Source: Hemicentrotus pulcherrimus (Eukaryota > Echinodermata > Echinoidea > Camarodonta > Strongylocentrotidae). From it: 64,000 nucleotides of DNA. The DNA lies in the NCBI GenBank assembly GCA_003118195.1, contig BEXV01000461.1:91053-155052 (forward strand), in the 5' to 3' direction. A program made the translations under genes and the position numbers. Positions 46,301-62,300 of the stretch are shown one piece after another. The notes beneath the pieces were generated by a model that had not been told where the DNA came from, searched no databases, and saw only the letters and a list, made by a program, of their open reading frames with translations. Numbering within the stretch: position 1 is the stretch's first letter; every line of letters starts with the position of its first letter.

Positions 46301-49300
46301 ACTTATAGACATTATTTATTATTCATTTGACACACAACTTAAAGGTAGGCTTTACTACTTCAGCTAGAAGGGATTAGACCGCCCAGCGAGCCAGTGAGGT
46401 CACTGTGACAGATGGCTATCTCATTAACTCAGCTCTCATTTAACATAAGAAAAAGAGGACCATGGGGGACCAACAGGCACCGATTGGGGACGTTTTCTAT
46501 ATAGAGGGAGCTAGTAGCTACAAGTAGGACAGTGTGCCTTTAAAGCATCCCCTAAAGAATCTTTGGAGGGGTATTAAAGGCCCACTGCACTACTTGTAGC
46601 TACTTACGCCCTCTATATAACAAACAGTGCCTAATCGGTGACCATTGGTCCCCCATGATCCTCTTTTTCTTATGTTAACTGAGAGCTGAGTTGATGAGAT
46701 AACCATCTGTCCAGTAACCTTGCAGGGCGCTCTAATCCCTACTAGTCCTTGTATTCATGAGGAGTTTGATACTCTTCAGCTATATACCAGATATTGGGTT
46801 ATGTTATATATCAATCAAGGAAAGTAAACTTCTAATTCACAACTGACAGGCCGCAGGTAATGCAGGCATGTAAGCACCTGACCTGGTATCATATACCCAC
46901 TCCAAAAGAAACGCCCATAAGGACGACAAACCATTTATCATCAGGGATTCTTTATCTGAAAAAAATGACAGAAAGCTTTCTAAATGTATCACACAAAGTA
47001 CTAGCTAGGTGGAACACCAAAGATCCCCTGCTTCTGCCTGCAAGATTTGTGTATATACACAAAAACAAGTCATTCTCTGGTAATTTCACTGAATCCTATC
47101 ATGATCCTATCTATGTGGAACTATGTGGCTATATTTATATACCGTAGGAATAACAGAGACCAGGGGGAAATAGAGCGCCTTGAGCGCCTTGCATGGTAGA
47201 TATTATGTATGTGCAGATTATTATGATGCAATACACGTGGACACAAACAAGAATTTGTCTTATTTATATTTAGGAATTTGAAACAGTAGGCTAACATGCC
47301 AGGTTCATCAAGAATGTTGAATAAATCAAAAGTACACAACTGAATTACTGAAACTCATCATGACTTTGGACTTGGCACTGAAAGTAAAGACTATTGAATA
47401 AAAGAAGGAGCAACTCCTTTTAATAGGAGAATTGGAATCTATCTGCCTTTCATGCCTACATATTGGGCCCGCTGGGGTCATATTTCACCCCCCTCTGAAT
47501 AGTTGCCTCTATAGCTGGGGTTCCCTGGGGGCTGCAACTTGTCTTGACCCCAGTAGCCCTTAGAATCATTCCTCTACCAAATGTTTAGTTAAGATTTGCA
47601 AAGGGTCAGAGGTTAGAAGGATCATGTGACACCCTGGGTTTTCCTTTCCTTCAATCATTGGAGCCTCTCTTTTTCTTCCAGTTCACTATTCACTCCAGGA
47701 ATACTATGTGTATACACTCTACCATCCCCCTTTGCTAAGTTGTTAAGATGAGGGTAGTTATGATGATGGCTTCTTGTAACTTTTTATCAATTTATTTCAT
47801 GACATCCAATCTAAAAAAATAAATAGAACAATTTGTAGCACCTATGAATCAATGATCAAAGTATTTCTATGCATAATCATAAATTGGGCAAACTTATATA
47901 TTATCTATTGCATCCAAATGGTTTCATTTGTCGGAAGTCGGGGGGGGGGAATAAAATAGGTGAAAGCTTATAAGCCATAGATTACAAAATTTTCAATTAT
48001 ATGCTGTTATAGTGTTTGGCAGAGGATTAACAGCTCTCTAAAAACTGGAAATCTAAAGCTTTGAAAGTTCGCACATTCACAATGACTTAAACAAGCACAG
48101 CTCATCATCTCAGCTATTTTAGGTGAGCCGATCCAATCGGGTCCACATAATTCACGACACCGTAACTGAGGCAAATTTGACCCCTGTTGACCCGTAATTT
48201 GAAAGGGTGTGGAAAATGAGGTTATAATTTGCTTTTTAATCCTTTATATTTGTATTCTACAATCATTCAGCTTTCCATTGGTATCAAGTTGTAGTTTCAG
48301 CAGATAGGATCTTTAAAGATATATCTTTGCGACAAACAAATTCACTTTTATGGACAACTTTGCATGCTCTGCTCAGAAATTCAAAATGTATTTATTTCCA
48401 TTTCTCTCTTCTAAATTCCATATTCATCTAAATATAATCTACTTAAAAAACTCCCTTTTTCATTCTGCCCCAGCCCAACCTCTTGCCCTTCTCTCTGACC
48501 ACTCAAAATCTGACCTACTTAAAATGAGCTGCAAACCATCCATAATTGAGAGTAATGTTCCTATCCTTGACAATGAATTATCAAATTAACAACATATTGC
48601 CTGGATTACAAGCCCGAAATGCTGCTTCAAAGTGTAATGAGGAGGCTCTAGCTAGCTGCCACATGTGTGATAACCAACATCAATAGGCATATTGCCTGGG
48701 TATGAAAATATAGCCTGCAGAAAAGAAAATCCACCATTATTAGTCAGAGAGGTAATGATGATGAACAGTGTCGCCTGAATTATTCTTTTCCCTACTTTGT
48801 GCTTGGAAGTCATCAATCAAGAGCGTGTTGTGCGGCAGTCACAAAAGAGTCAAAGACAGCCTTTTCGGTGGACTATAAAAATGCAGCCAGCGTGAAAATG
48901 CCAATGAATTACCAAGTACGACTGGGCAGAATAATCGTTTTTTGTCGGGGAATGGCATATTTGGAAAGAGTTCATCAAATCTCTTGCTTGACTGCATTAG
49001 TAGTATGATGGAGACTCATGGACCTGGATTGAAATCAGACAGGACCCTGCAGGGTCTGTGCACTCACAGGGAGATTGTTCAGTGCTTGTCTCAATTCACC
49101 CTTTGCAGTCGCGCAGCACGTCAGCTTCGTTAAGAGGAGGAGCATCTGTCACATTTTGAAGATTCAGCATTACATCAAGATGGTCAAAAATCACTTTGAT
49201 GTTGCCTCCTCAATTTTAAGACCAATACAGATATTTGTCTTTTTATCTGTTTTTTAGATCAATATGGTTAACAAGATGAATTTATTATTAATCCATAATT

Positions 49301-50364
49301 GATTAAAATCTGAAAAGTATCTTCTTATTCGGCACGTAAAAGAAATCAATACGTACACTATTAGAATAGTTCATTTGAAATACAGATGCTTCAAAATATT
49401 TATTTAAAAGACTTTCAGGGATCTGCACAATCAAAGTCCTTGTGCTTCACTCTTTGCACAAAGACTCTGCCGACAAAGAAATGATTCAAACTGAATCCTT
49501 TTTACCGTATTTGTCTGTTTAATATTTTATTAATATCTTTATTAGGCAAAAACAAAGATAACGATAGAGATCTTAATCATATCAGCACAATCTAATGCTT
49601 TACAATTGTAGTACTTAACTCTAAATGTCATACACTGTATAATCTCTTGAGTTTCTTGGAGATGTGCCGACAGATTGCTTTGAACTGAATCATCTCTATC
49701 CTTTCTTCTTCTTTTTTCTTTAAATAAAAATTTACTTTGAATTCACCAATACTAACCCAGCACCTGAAGTTAATATATGGTTGGCCATGATTTCCAGACA
49801 TTTCCAACCATTGTATCCCATTCAGCTCATCTCCTTACAATTATACCTCCTTGAATGGAAAGAATTACAATTAAAAAGAGGTCTGTTCTGGTTTCAAAGC
49901 GCCATTCACCATCGTGTGTCTGGCATATTCAATGATATACCCATTTTCAGTGTTTTGCCTCGGTTCTACAGCAGAGCTTGAAACTAACCGCACACTTGTT
50001 GAAACGTACAAGTGGCTGGGGCACAGACCCCCAACATTTTGAAATCTTTACACAGAGCTGATGCATACAGACTCTGGAACACTTCCAAAAAAAAATGAAT
50101 GAGGAGCCCTGCCTATAGTACTCATCTCNNNNNNNNNNNNNNNNNNNNNNNNNNNNNNNNNNNNNNNNNNNNNNNNNNNNNNNNNNNNNNNNNNNNNNNN
50201 NNNNNNNNNNNNNNNNNNNNNNNNNNNNNNNNNNNNNNNNNNNNNNNNNNNNNNNNNNNNNNNNNNNNNNNNNNNNNNNNNNNNNNNNNNNNNNNNNNNN
50301 NNNNNNNNNNNNNNNNNNNNNNNNNNNNNNNNNNNNNNNNNNNNNNNNNNNNNNNNNNNNNNNN

Positions 50365-50395
<31 letters not shown>

Positions 50396-53300
50396 GAAAT
50401 TAATTCCCGGCTGCTGTTTCAATCATTCAAGAATACATGTATTAAAATACATTTAACAGACTGTATGACAGTCATGCAACAAATGGACTGTGAAATGAAC
50501 CAAGAAGGTAAATATCTGATTATTAAAAGATTTAATCATAGCACCTTACAAAAGTTACAGGTTTTCATCTCATTAAAAATAAAGGGAATCTAATTGCATT
50601 CTGGTAAACTACTAGCAGGAATACGAATGGGCCTGGTGTGAAAGATAAATTATATCTATGAATTATCAAACGATTACAGGACAGGACAGGACTATCTCCT
50701 GAACAGGAGATAGTTTGGACAATACACATCTTCACACCACACAGATAAATATACAAGAGGAAAATACACCAGTGCCTTTACAACTGAAATACTGTTACTT
50801 ACTTTTCAAACAAATAGACAAAAGAACCACAACTGTTTTTCAAAGCTGCCATGAATTCTGGGCTGTTTGATTTTCAATGAAGTGCGAAATATATCTTTTG
50901 TGATTAAATTGGGGTATGATCCATCACATTGACACTGTTCAAAAGGGTTTGTTGTGTAAGTGTGTGTCTGCATATTTTCTCAATTCCCCCCCCCCCCCAC
51001 AGCAAAACATACTGAATTTAGCTTAATCACTACCGCCCGGTATGCATATTTCTACACTTGTACAACATGCCGAGGCAGAAACAAACCAAATTTGGAATCT
51101 ATGTCATATACATGTAGATTTGAAACACTACAGCCAGGCATCAATGCGGCTTGTTGTACAACTCAGGTGAAATATTTTTAATTCTTAGAATAAGTATTTT
51201 TTTTAAATACTGTACATTGAACATTGCGGGAGTGAGTGGCAGCTTGTTCAATAGTCCTGTCCATACAATACATTTACAGGTAAGCTTAAAAGTTTAAGGC
51301 ATTTTTATCCTACATATGTTACTTACAGACCACATCATCTGTTTATTTTGTTTCAATAGTCTTAGTTATAGACAGCCAGGCAATGGTGTCCTTGTCGTCC
51401 ATGGAGTTATCAAAATTTGTCTTCAACATGAGCAGTATGAGCACTACAGCTAGATTGAAGTGATGTAGCTCATTGATTGCACTCATAGGTGTTCATTTTA
51501 TACAATCCTTGCACTCATTAATCCATACAAGCCTTTTATCTTCTTCCAAGTAGCCACAGTTCCATCCCAGTGGAGCAGGAAATCTTTCTTTTCATATCAC
51601 CCATGCCTAAGTCCAAATGAAGCCTATGCATGTTGAGGACAAAGGGTTTAAAGAATCTCTCAATAGCCCCATTCACAGTTCACACAGCCCCAAAAAAACA
51701 TTTCAAAAAACCATCACAGTTTTTATTAACTGACATTTACAGTACTGGAAAAACCCATAAGAAACTGTCAGTGTTTGATAATTCTTTTTTTTTTTTCTTC
51801 TTTTTGGTGAATAGTGGAAAAATGTTGGAAAATAATACAGATATAGATGTATTCATCACTTTCTCTTTTAAAGTCAATAATCCTACCTTCAGGCTCTAGG
51901 ATGTTCAAATTCAAACTAACATGCACAAAATTTCACATTCCATATATATTCAAAATCAGGAAATACTAATTTTAAAAACCTAATATGATTGTGGCATTGA
52001 TAGATATTATATAACACCTTTGTTCAATTCATTCCACTGTCTAAAAAAGGGGGTGTTGCAATCTGGTGCAATGGGACCTGCACATATAGCACTGCATGTA
52101 TAGCAGTGAATTTGAGAAATGTTCAACATTAGTGCATTACATATGTACATGTATCTGTAATTTGAAGGTTACGTCGTACCACAACGGTCAGGAAATCTAT
52201 ACAAGATGGTCTGATGCACAGACTGTCTCTGGTTAAGTCCACTTCAAGGCTATTGAGACTGGATTGTGCTATTCTTTCTCTGGTCCCTACTCATCAATAA
52301 GTGTCAATCAATGTTCCATTCAGCTGGGTCCACTGTTCTCATGTCAATCAATTGGGTGAACAAAGACTTAGAATTCCGTAAGGTTAGTCTTCTAACTAGG
52401 ACTCACACAACACATGGCGGTAGACAATTTTACACCACATCCAATGTATGGTGGCAAAATATCATTAAATTCTCAAAACTGTTCCTATATGTTAATATTT
52501 TTTTTCTAATTTTCTTTGCTTGTAAATGCAACTATCACTTCTTAGCTTCAGCCTTGCTGGGTTTTTTTCCTTCCGGTATAACTGTATCCAAAGTTCCAAA
52601 CGTGGCTCATCTTAAAAATAATTCCCATTCAAGTTCAATTCCTACAACATATAAGGTAGATGCATGGCTAACCAATCTCTGAATGGTCGGCCAAGTTCAT
52701 AGTAAAATCACACAAAAATCTAGCAGAGTCCAAATTACCTTCAATGAAATGCTGAATTGGGGAGGGGGAGGGAAAGAGGGGGCTGCCTTCACATTTCCGG
52801 CCCAACTTTAAGTACTATATATTATATAACTTGTGTATAGCATTGTAGGACTGCATATTCACTTTAATTCTACCTTGGAAAGACAAAGAGAATAATGAAA
52901 CTTGTCAGTCTAGTATAACCAAGAAATTGCTGGTAACTTCTTGGTATAACAAAGGAAAGTAATGATCATCTAAACTAGGAACTGTATTTGTAGACTAATC
53001 AACTGCTCAAGCCAGGCATAGAAGCAGAAATTGATTTGAAGTTCGTTCATCCTCTTACAATAAAGCCTCTTTGGCCTTTGGAAACCAGCATGTATGAGTA
53101 TATTCTCATACACATTCCTCTCTTCGAAACTGACTTACTGCAACGTACAATGTATCATTCAGAAAAACCAACATTTGTAAATCTGCATTTTTTTGTAGAA
53201 TCAACTCTGCTTCATTTAAGATTTAGCCGTTTGTTTGGAACCTGGGCGTTAACTTATAAGTTATTTACTTTAATACATAACTAATGCCCTTCTTGCTCTT

Positions 53301-56300
53301 TAAAAAAAAGATGGTATACAGCTTTGGCAATCTCCCTCCCCTAAAAAAATAAATACCGGTAACATTAGATTAAAAATATGAAAAAAGAACCAAAAATGAA
53401 TTAAATTTAAAATGACAAGATACAAGTGGGTGATTCCATGTAAGAAATAAGATAGAAGATTAGTTCTTGAAAAGTGTATGTGCACAAGTACCACAAAGCA
53501 TGTGTGAAACCTATGGTCACAAAATGTATGTCTCTGATTTTTTTGTTGAAAATGCTGTGACAAGGAGCAGAATTGAATGATGTACAGTAGGACCAAAGCC
53601 TAAAATGTAGCCACAATGTGATGATCCTTTTATATGATTACCGGGAAAATTAACATTCATCAGTAATCACAGATGAAACATCAATATATCTGTATCTTTT
53701 GAGACCATTATAGAACAAACTGGCCCTAAATTGTATCGCATTTCATTCAAATATCCTTGTCATTACCCCAAAGGAACAACTTTAACTTCACTTGTTCTTG
53801 TATGGCAAGGAATTGAATAGTAGTATTACTTATAGGCTACAGACGTTAAACAGAACATAAATGAGCAACAGATTGAGTGGGAAGAGACCGTTTGTGGGAA
53901 AAGAGAGAGAGAGAGAGAGAGAGAGAGAAATGAAGCTGATGAGAGAGCAGAAATCATTTTGGTTCTCATGTTACGCCAATTTAACATTTCTTTTTTTACA
54001 ATACCATGAAGATTTAGGTCAATGCTCCAGGAAACCTTGAGGAAAACAATGTCATTTGGGGCAGGACTACCCCCTTCCACTTCAAACTACACACAAAATT
54101 ACTTAGGAGCTAAAATCTCCACCCAGCGTACTTCAGCACAACCAAGAGAAAGAAATAGCAGAGCTGAGGGGGAAATCACTCTTTACACCTCCCGATGTTA
54201 ATGACTTCCGGCATTGAATGTCCTGCTTTAGGGTCTTCTCTTTTCTTACTTCTGTATTTTCTCCCCTTTTACCATGACTCATTTGGTGCCCTCACTGCCA
54301 TGCCAATACTAAAGCGTCTAATCAAAAGAATTGTTCATCATCAGTTGAAACCATCGTACATTCCCATTATCACCTTACATGCGTAACATGACCATCGTCC
54401 TTACAAGCTTTAGGACAATTGAATTGAATGCAGGTGATCGTAGTTCACTAGTGCTTACCATCATTCTCTTTTAAAAAGTTTATAATGCATGAAACAAAGC
54501 AGCGTGTGTAGTTACAATCAACATTCAACTATTTATGTTGAAAAACATAAAGGACTAAAGCCTAATAAAGGGTTTTACTTCTTTCACTCTTATATCACTT
54601 AGTAAAAAGAGTTTGACTAAATTGACACCATAACTTTCTTCTTTATAAATTATTTCTTTTACAATCCCACTTATAATGCACACCTTGTATTCTATCAGAG
54701 TATGCATGGCACTGTAACAAGCAGCCTGTGACTCTGTGAGTGACTACGTCCAAATCCCAAGCACGTTTTGGGATAGCAAACACTGCATGTGAAGGACAGA
54801 CAAACAGATTCACAGTATTAACATCAGATGAGCATACACACTGCCCAATCATTCCTAGAAAACAGTATGTGAGACTTGCAAAGTGTGAAGAGCAGATGAC
54901 ATGAAAATCATTAGCTGGGACTAATGAGTGGATTATCATGGTGATTAATCAGTGAAGTTGTTTGCTCATTGCATTCATGTGGGGATCAACTATTAAGCTG
55001 TCAGTCTAAAGTCTAATTAATGACTGGACATCTTCCAATATGGCTGCCACATCGTAATAGATACAAAAAACACTAGTCCTTACTTGATTGAAAAATCTTT
55101 GCATCCCATTTGTGATTCGTTAAAAAAAAAAAAAATTGTCAGTATGAATAATACAATTTGTCTTTATATTAATGTTCAATTCTAAATGAAGACTTATAAT
55201 GTTTTCAAAAGGGAGTACCGTCAAGAACAAAAATTGATGTGATGGACACTGTTTTCTGAAGACCTTGAAAACAAAATGCTACATTTTACCATTTACCAGG
55301 ATATTTTCAATAAAAACAGAAAATGAGAGAAACAGATGAGTGAGAGTTTCAGGAGAATCTTTTCAAAGATACATGTAAGACAGTTATCCAGATTTAAAAT
55401 TGCAAACAACTAAACTCAATTGAGCAATTCTGTGATCAGATCACCTCTGCCAATTGTTAGTCTATTTTTTTTACAAACTAATATTTCTACGACTTCATTT
55501 CTATTCTCTTGTTTCATGAAGACATGGATTTATTTCATAGATGGGATGAATAAAAAATGTAAATCTAGATTGAATAACTTATTGTTTTCTAGAAAAGATT
55601 GATTTGGAAATTCAAAGAGTAATTGGAGCAAATATACTTCCCTTTAAATGTTTTGGATTGTAAATTCAATAACATGAAGATTGTTATGTATAAATGAATA
55701 TGTTATTGACTTGCAGTATAGACCCACATAGGTTTTTATTAGATCAGTGCAAGAGATACTGGTACATGACATTTTGAAAACTAATAAATTTAAATTGTGT
55801 AAATACCAGCACATTGTTAAAAACATTCAATATGTTTATTGCACTTCTCATAATTTAGGAGCATGTGTAATAGAGCCACTGACTTTATCAATTTTCTGGA
55901 CTTTGTTAAATGTAATGAAAGCACTTGTCTGTTTATTTTTCTCTCACACTCAACAAGCAGTTACAATCACTGGTGATGATATCAAAGTTCGAGTGGTGGA
56001 TGTCTACATTAAGAGATTGATTTACAGACCAATCGCCTCCACATGCTGGTTAATGGTACAACGGTTCTACAACCACCCCAAGAGTTCCCCTCTTCATGGG
56101 CATACATACCGGTACTAGCGATATATACTCACTAGAATCCATGCTATCTCTAAACTATAAAGCATTCACAAGAAGCTTGTTTGGTGGCCTTTATATTTAA
56201 TACACTTAACAGGTAACAGATAACTTTCTAAATCAGAAATTAAGCAACTACATATATGTTTTAAATGTCCCACAATCAAAAAGAGATTGGAATACCAGTA

Positions 56301-59300
56301 TTTCATACCTCATGCATAGAAGTCTCTATTCACTTTATCATGGCAAGCTGTCTCTAGTACTCAACCATATTATTCACTGAAATATATTATTTTGTTTTAT
56401 TTTTCTCTTTCTAAAACAAATTTGATTCACATCATTCCATTCATAAAACATGTGGATTTCAAAGCATATCATGACCTGAAATTGCCAACTGTATTTTGCA
56501 GCTTTCACTGGTTGCTATGGGTGATACTAACAAACGTTAAGTGTGTAAAATTAAAGATCATTAAAACAATACTACGGTTGTAAGTATTTTTGGATTCCTT
56601 CAATTAAGAGCACCAGATCTCATCCTACTTTCAGTTTCCCCTTGGATGCAAAATCCAATAAGATTATAATTACAAATGCCATTGATCATTAAGGACATCA
56701 GTCCAACGCCAATAATAAATCAGCAATGAAAAAAAAATGGTTGTCTATCATTCAATTTGCCTGTTCATTTAATTTGAGGGAAGCTGTGACGGCCAATTTA
56801 ATAAGTGGCCCAATTGGTGTATTCCCTTCAGACATGTTACACCGAGAATAACTGACAAAACAAAATAATTTAAGCAACAGTCTGCAACAGTATATTACAG
56901 AGCTTTCATACGGACATAATAAAAATTAGATATGTTTTGGAGTCGTAAGTAGTCCCATTTCATTTGAATCATATTTTGGACCAAATCACCAATACTGTTT
57001 TTGCTCAGTTTGTTTGTGATTCATCCAATTATCCAATACTTTACATTCTGTAAAGAGATTGCGCAAGTGATAATGGAGTAAATGAAGGTATTTTTTATCT
57101 CTGTATTGGGAGATGACCTACAAGTGTAAACTGCATATGAGTGATTCATTAACCAGTGTCCTCATAACAATATGGCCTACACTGTAATTGAGTGACCATG
57201 ATTTTAATGAGAACTAGCTATTTATTCCCTTTTGATAGACATCAATGGAATACCTATGACAATGGCCCTCAAATCAATTTTCAGTTACCTCTCAAAAAAA
57301 AGAGAATGATTTATTCTCTTCTTCATATCATATTTGTAAGATACACGTATGATTTTAAATGCTCATCTCACTTTTAAAATTCATACAATTATAAAGGTGT
57401 AAAGCAAGCAAAGATAAGATTGGAAGCAAATACTGCCCCACGAATAACACAGAAATGGAATAAGTACTGTATATACTACCGGTATATAACCTTTACCCAT
57501 GTGAAAAATTGTATGCTCTTAACAACAATATCTTACCACTTTATCCATCCATATAGCAAGTGACTACAAAACCATTTCATCTTTCCTCCCACTAATGCAA
57601 GGATCATCTCTAGTAATGTGGAAGAGCCGAAGAGGACAAGAAATTTCCATGGCAACGTAATCATCTAAAGTCAAATAGACAATCTACATGAAAACACTGG
57701 ACAGTGGACATGGTAATAATTTCAGTAACTTCACACTTGGAGGTAGAAGCACAGTACAGACTGTAGGCAGATCAGGTCACACACATCTCAACCTCCAAAA
57801 TAAGGTCAACTATGAAAATGTTTATACTTTATATCTTTCCTGATGTATTTCGTTGTTTCACTATTTCCAAACAAATGTTTCTAGTCCAAAATCATACACC
57901 TATAAATCATGGGTATACATTACTGCATTACTGTAATACATAAATGTTCAAGTTCATGAAGTTCATACATTTGTAAAACATGTGGTCTTCTAGCTCTCTC
58001 TGTTATCCTATCCCGCTGAGAATACCAAGTGGGACTAATTAGTCATTTATTTTTGTACCATACCAAGGACAAACCAGTAATTAAAACCACCCACTCTTTA
58101 CTCTCAAGCTCTCCCAGCATTTGGCTATATTATGTTGTTACCATTGCATGTGTTTCCTGTAGGGTCTTTAAAATCTTTTTTCTTACTTGGTTGGAAGGTC
58201 ATGACATCTAGACCAAAACATGTGTTCCTTCAAAAATTCACAGACTGTCTTTTACGGTATTCTGTGTTTCCATAGAGTGGGAAAATCGTAACCACAGGAC
58301 ATGTGCCAGTTTTGAAGGGTAAAATCCAACACTTGCCTCAAGAAATGGACACTGGGCATATGGTATCTCCTTTCACTTTGCAGCATAGACAAAGCCCATA
58401 CAGACCAAAGGTCCTGACCCCAAATACATTTCATGTTGTACTTATATGCCAATTAAAAAATTAGAATGAAATAAACCCTTGTCTAAATGTGTGTGCCTAT
58501 GAAGACCAACCCCTTCCGATTAATAAAGAAAGCTACATTATCCTCTAAATAAAATCCAAAGAAACAACACATCTCCTGAACATAGTTGCAGGAGTGCAGC
58601 TGAAATTGAATTCTTCATTCTCAAATCTGGATGTTTTAATCCGAGATGTATTTTTGTCACAATTCAGACAATAGCTGTGAAGCCCCTGGGCTCCTTCATA
58701 CAGAAATGTGTGATAAGAGGGGCTTTTCTCACTCCTTCGTCTTTTGTTGCTACAAATACATAATGTGACAGAACTCCTGCATCATCATCTGGCTTGAAAA
58801 GTTTTTGACAGCTAATGAAGTGAGACTGAGAGGTGAGTTCTATTTCTTCGACTATGCATCTCCTTTAGTTAGGAACCACGTTATTCTAAGAGACTATAAA
58901 ACCCAGATCTTCTCCCACATTCTGTATTGTAAAAAACTCTATTCAAAATTTCTAAAAAGAAATAACAGGTCTGAGTGGTCTATTCATACACTTCTCGTAA
59001 GACCCTTTGTCAAAGAGATTTGGGAGCACAGTCTATCCCTTCTTTCAGGAAGAACAGAATAAAGGGAGGAGGGTAGGTAGGCTAGCCCTCCTCTGACCAA
59101 CAATGGACACCTCATCATTTCAATAATGGGGTAATGAAGAGGAATGGTGAAAGGGTGTAAAGATTGCCCCTCTTGCCTAATTACTATCCTTCAATAGGTG
59201 CTATTCATAGTGGGAGTCTTGCATAGAATGCTGAAGAGGAGCAGGTTGAAAGGAAGGGGCTGGATTGGGGTGAGCTTTTGCACCTTTCTTCCAGTACCAT

Positions 59301-62300
59301 ACATACATCAGAAAGTTGTATCCATTGTAATGATTGAGAAAATGGGGGAAAAAAAAGTTTCTCATCTGATTTAGGATGGAGCTGGGAATGACAAATTCCA
59401 CTTAGAAATGCCCAGAAATAAACACTCCAGGCACATTTAACACCTCTGACCAAGAAATAACACTTGGCAACCAAACATCCCTCATAGCAGGCTACAATGC
59501 TACAATCATTCATACATTTCATATAATAAATCTATAAAGAATGGTAAGATCTTATTTAACTAAAAAAACCATCATGTCCAGTTCCTAAAAGCCTATTCCC
59601 TTTAGAACTAATAATAAGTCATGTTTCAAATCATCGCCTCATTGGTGTAACTAAACTAAAACATAACATAATTTATTCAAATCAATGAATGTTGGGGATA
59701 AAGTTGTAAACAACAAAGAAATTCAACTATATCAAATGGGTAATGTCATGTGAATTATGACAAACTTCAACTTTTGGCTCTTAGAAACAAAGGTCAGACT
59801 CATTTTGAGTGGGAACAAAAGATCTCCCTATACCACAGTCCTATACAAGAACAATGAGGAAAACAGGAGATATGTGCATAATGACTCTAGGAACACTGTG
59901 GGTGGGGCATCTCAAACAACCATAATCCACAAATCAAAGACAAGTATGAAAACATCTACACAAAGAATAATACCATCTACTTGAGCAAACATTTGATCAC
60001 TTAATGGGACAGAAGGAATATACAAAGTAGGCAAACAAAAGAAGGAGACAATTCTAGTCTTGTGTCCAGGTTTTGGAGAAGACTTCTTGGGATATGGACC
60101 TGTAAAATCAACTTGGGCATACCTGTAACTACATTCAAGAACATCGACAGTTGATGACAGTTCCCCAATGCCCATATTCTAAAATTCTGTTAATAATATT
60201 ATAAGTATCGTCTTCTGTTAAGCTTACAAGATTAAAATTCAAACAAGCACAAATGTGAAATAAGAAACTTAACTGATGAAAAATAGCCCCCAAATCCTGA
60301 ATGTAGACTAGGGCATGGTATATTTCTAGGCTAGATAATCAGGTTTGGATGGGGGATAACTGGATAAACTTGGGGTGGCCCTTGTTTATGCTGAAAACAG
60401 AACAGGGCTGTCTTGGACCAACAATCACATGCCTGAGTCAACATAGGTAATTGTAAGCCCAATACAAATGGTATAGAAGAGAGGACTTCTCACAATGCAT
60501 CCACATAAAATGTGGAACTCCAATTTCATCTGTCAGACTTTAAAGTTGAACTTGAAAACGAAAATGTCTTTGATGCAAGATTAACTTTGATAGGGATGCC
60601 AATAGCACACAGGTCCAGTGTAAAACAGCTCAGTTGTATTCAAAGAAAATTTCAAATGCAACTGTGCTAGAACAATTCTCAAAAACTTAACCAGGCTTAC
60701 AGTTCATGGTGTAGACACTTAAGTTAGATGTGGATCCTATTCTAAATATTTAACTCTTTAATCAAACAAATCTAGGGAGTGCTGGTTATGTTTTAATCGC
60801 TCTTCCAAAAAGTTGATTTATTTAGGTTACAGATTCTTGTATATTTGCACATCTGTGGATAAAGGATATTCAGAAACAGAGGGTATCTACTATCTTGTAT
60901 AATTAAATCCTACATGTAAGCCCAAATTATTTCAAAAAAACTGTTACTGAAGCAAAAAGGTAACATTTTTTTGTTAGGTGTTTTTTCTTCATTCTTTCTT
61001 TTTTAGCATTAATTATCGTTACATTCAAACTTTTTACGGTAAATATTTATGGTGACAGCTCCTAAGAGCAGAGCCTAAATGTCCTCATCTTCTTCATTTT
61101 CTAACTTCAAATGACTGCAATTGCCAAAATAGAGTTTTAAGCAATAGTCAAAATCCCAATAATGTTTCAATAATGCTTTAATAATATATTACACATTCTC
61201 TGAAATTATAGCTTCTTATCAATCATTACTGAATAGTTTTCCATTTATCACAAACTTATCAACAGATTTCTGACAGTTGACCACTAATAGCAAAAGGAAT
61301 CCCTTTTCTTTGAACCCATCCTCACAAATACTTCAAGGCCTGCATTATTATACTTTCATAACATAAAAATTGCCACATTTACACATCATCATCATGGCTT
61401 AGTCTCTCAAGAGAGTTTGGACCTGATAATTATAAACTGTTCTTCCGAATTGTTGTTAGTCGCTGCCAGACATCACGGCAGAAAGTCATATAACAAAGTA
61501 GATGACAGGGGCTGGAATCAGCAAACAGAAAGAAGTATATTTTGGCTGGATTTCTACCATCTCATAAACACAAAGCATTCCTTTGCTTTCATTTCCCAGA
61601 CTTCAGGACAAGTCAGGCAGCTATATAAGCAAAGTCTATGCCTACACTGATCTCAACTCAACCATTATCACTAATAAAAATCAAAATCATAAAGTTATTA
61701 ACTTCTTCTTTTTCTTCTTTTCTATTCCTTCTTTTTTTCCTCCTTGATGTTATTGTTGTTCATATTATTATTATCAGTTTTAGTTCTACATGTATATCTA
61801 GTATGTTGTAAAGCACCTTTCCTTAGGTAGCTTAGCAAAATTCATAATGCATAGCTGGTAAATCCATGTACTCCATTCAGCTATGTCAAAAAAAGAACTT
61901 TTAATTAACACACATCTCTGACTATCTATGCCTTATGTGTTCCAGACGCATTTTTCTGTACCAGTACATTTTGCTAAGCTACCTCATTATAGATACAAGC
62001 ACTTACAGAAATATAACAACTAAATTGTTAGTTTATGTAATTGGAGTTCAACATACATTTTCATACATTTCTTTCATTAGCATAAGCAGTTACACATGTA
62101 TTCATGTGGTCATATACAAGAATATACCAGTATACATGTATGTGCTGATTAGACATCAATGGCACTTCTTTAAGCTGGTCTCAAAATCGCTTTTAATTTT
62201 AATAATACTATTAACCATTTCAACCATTTAAACCAAAGTCCAAAGTAACAGTCAGCTCACTAATGAGCATATCAAAGGATCCAATTTCACAACCGATTCT

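Noticed and set aside
49947..50593. Open frames crossing the third gap
   Set aside because: They consist of N, poly-C and poly-A translation.
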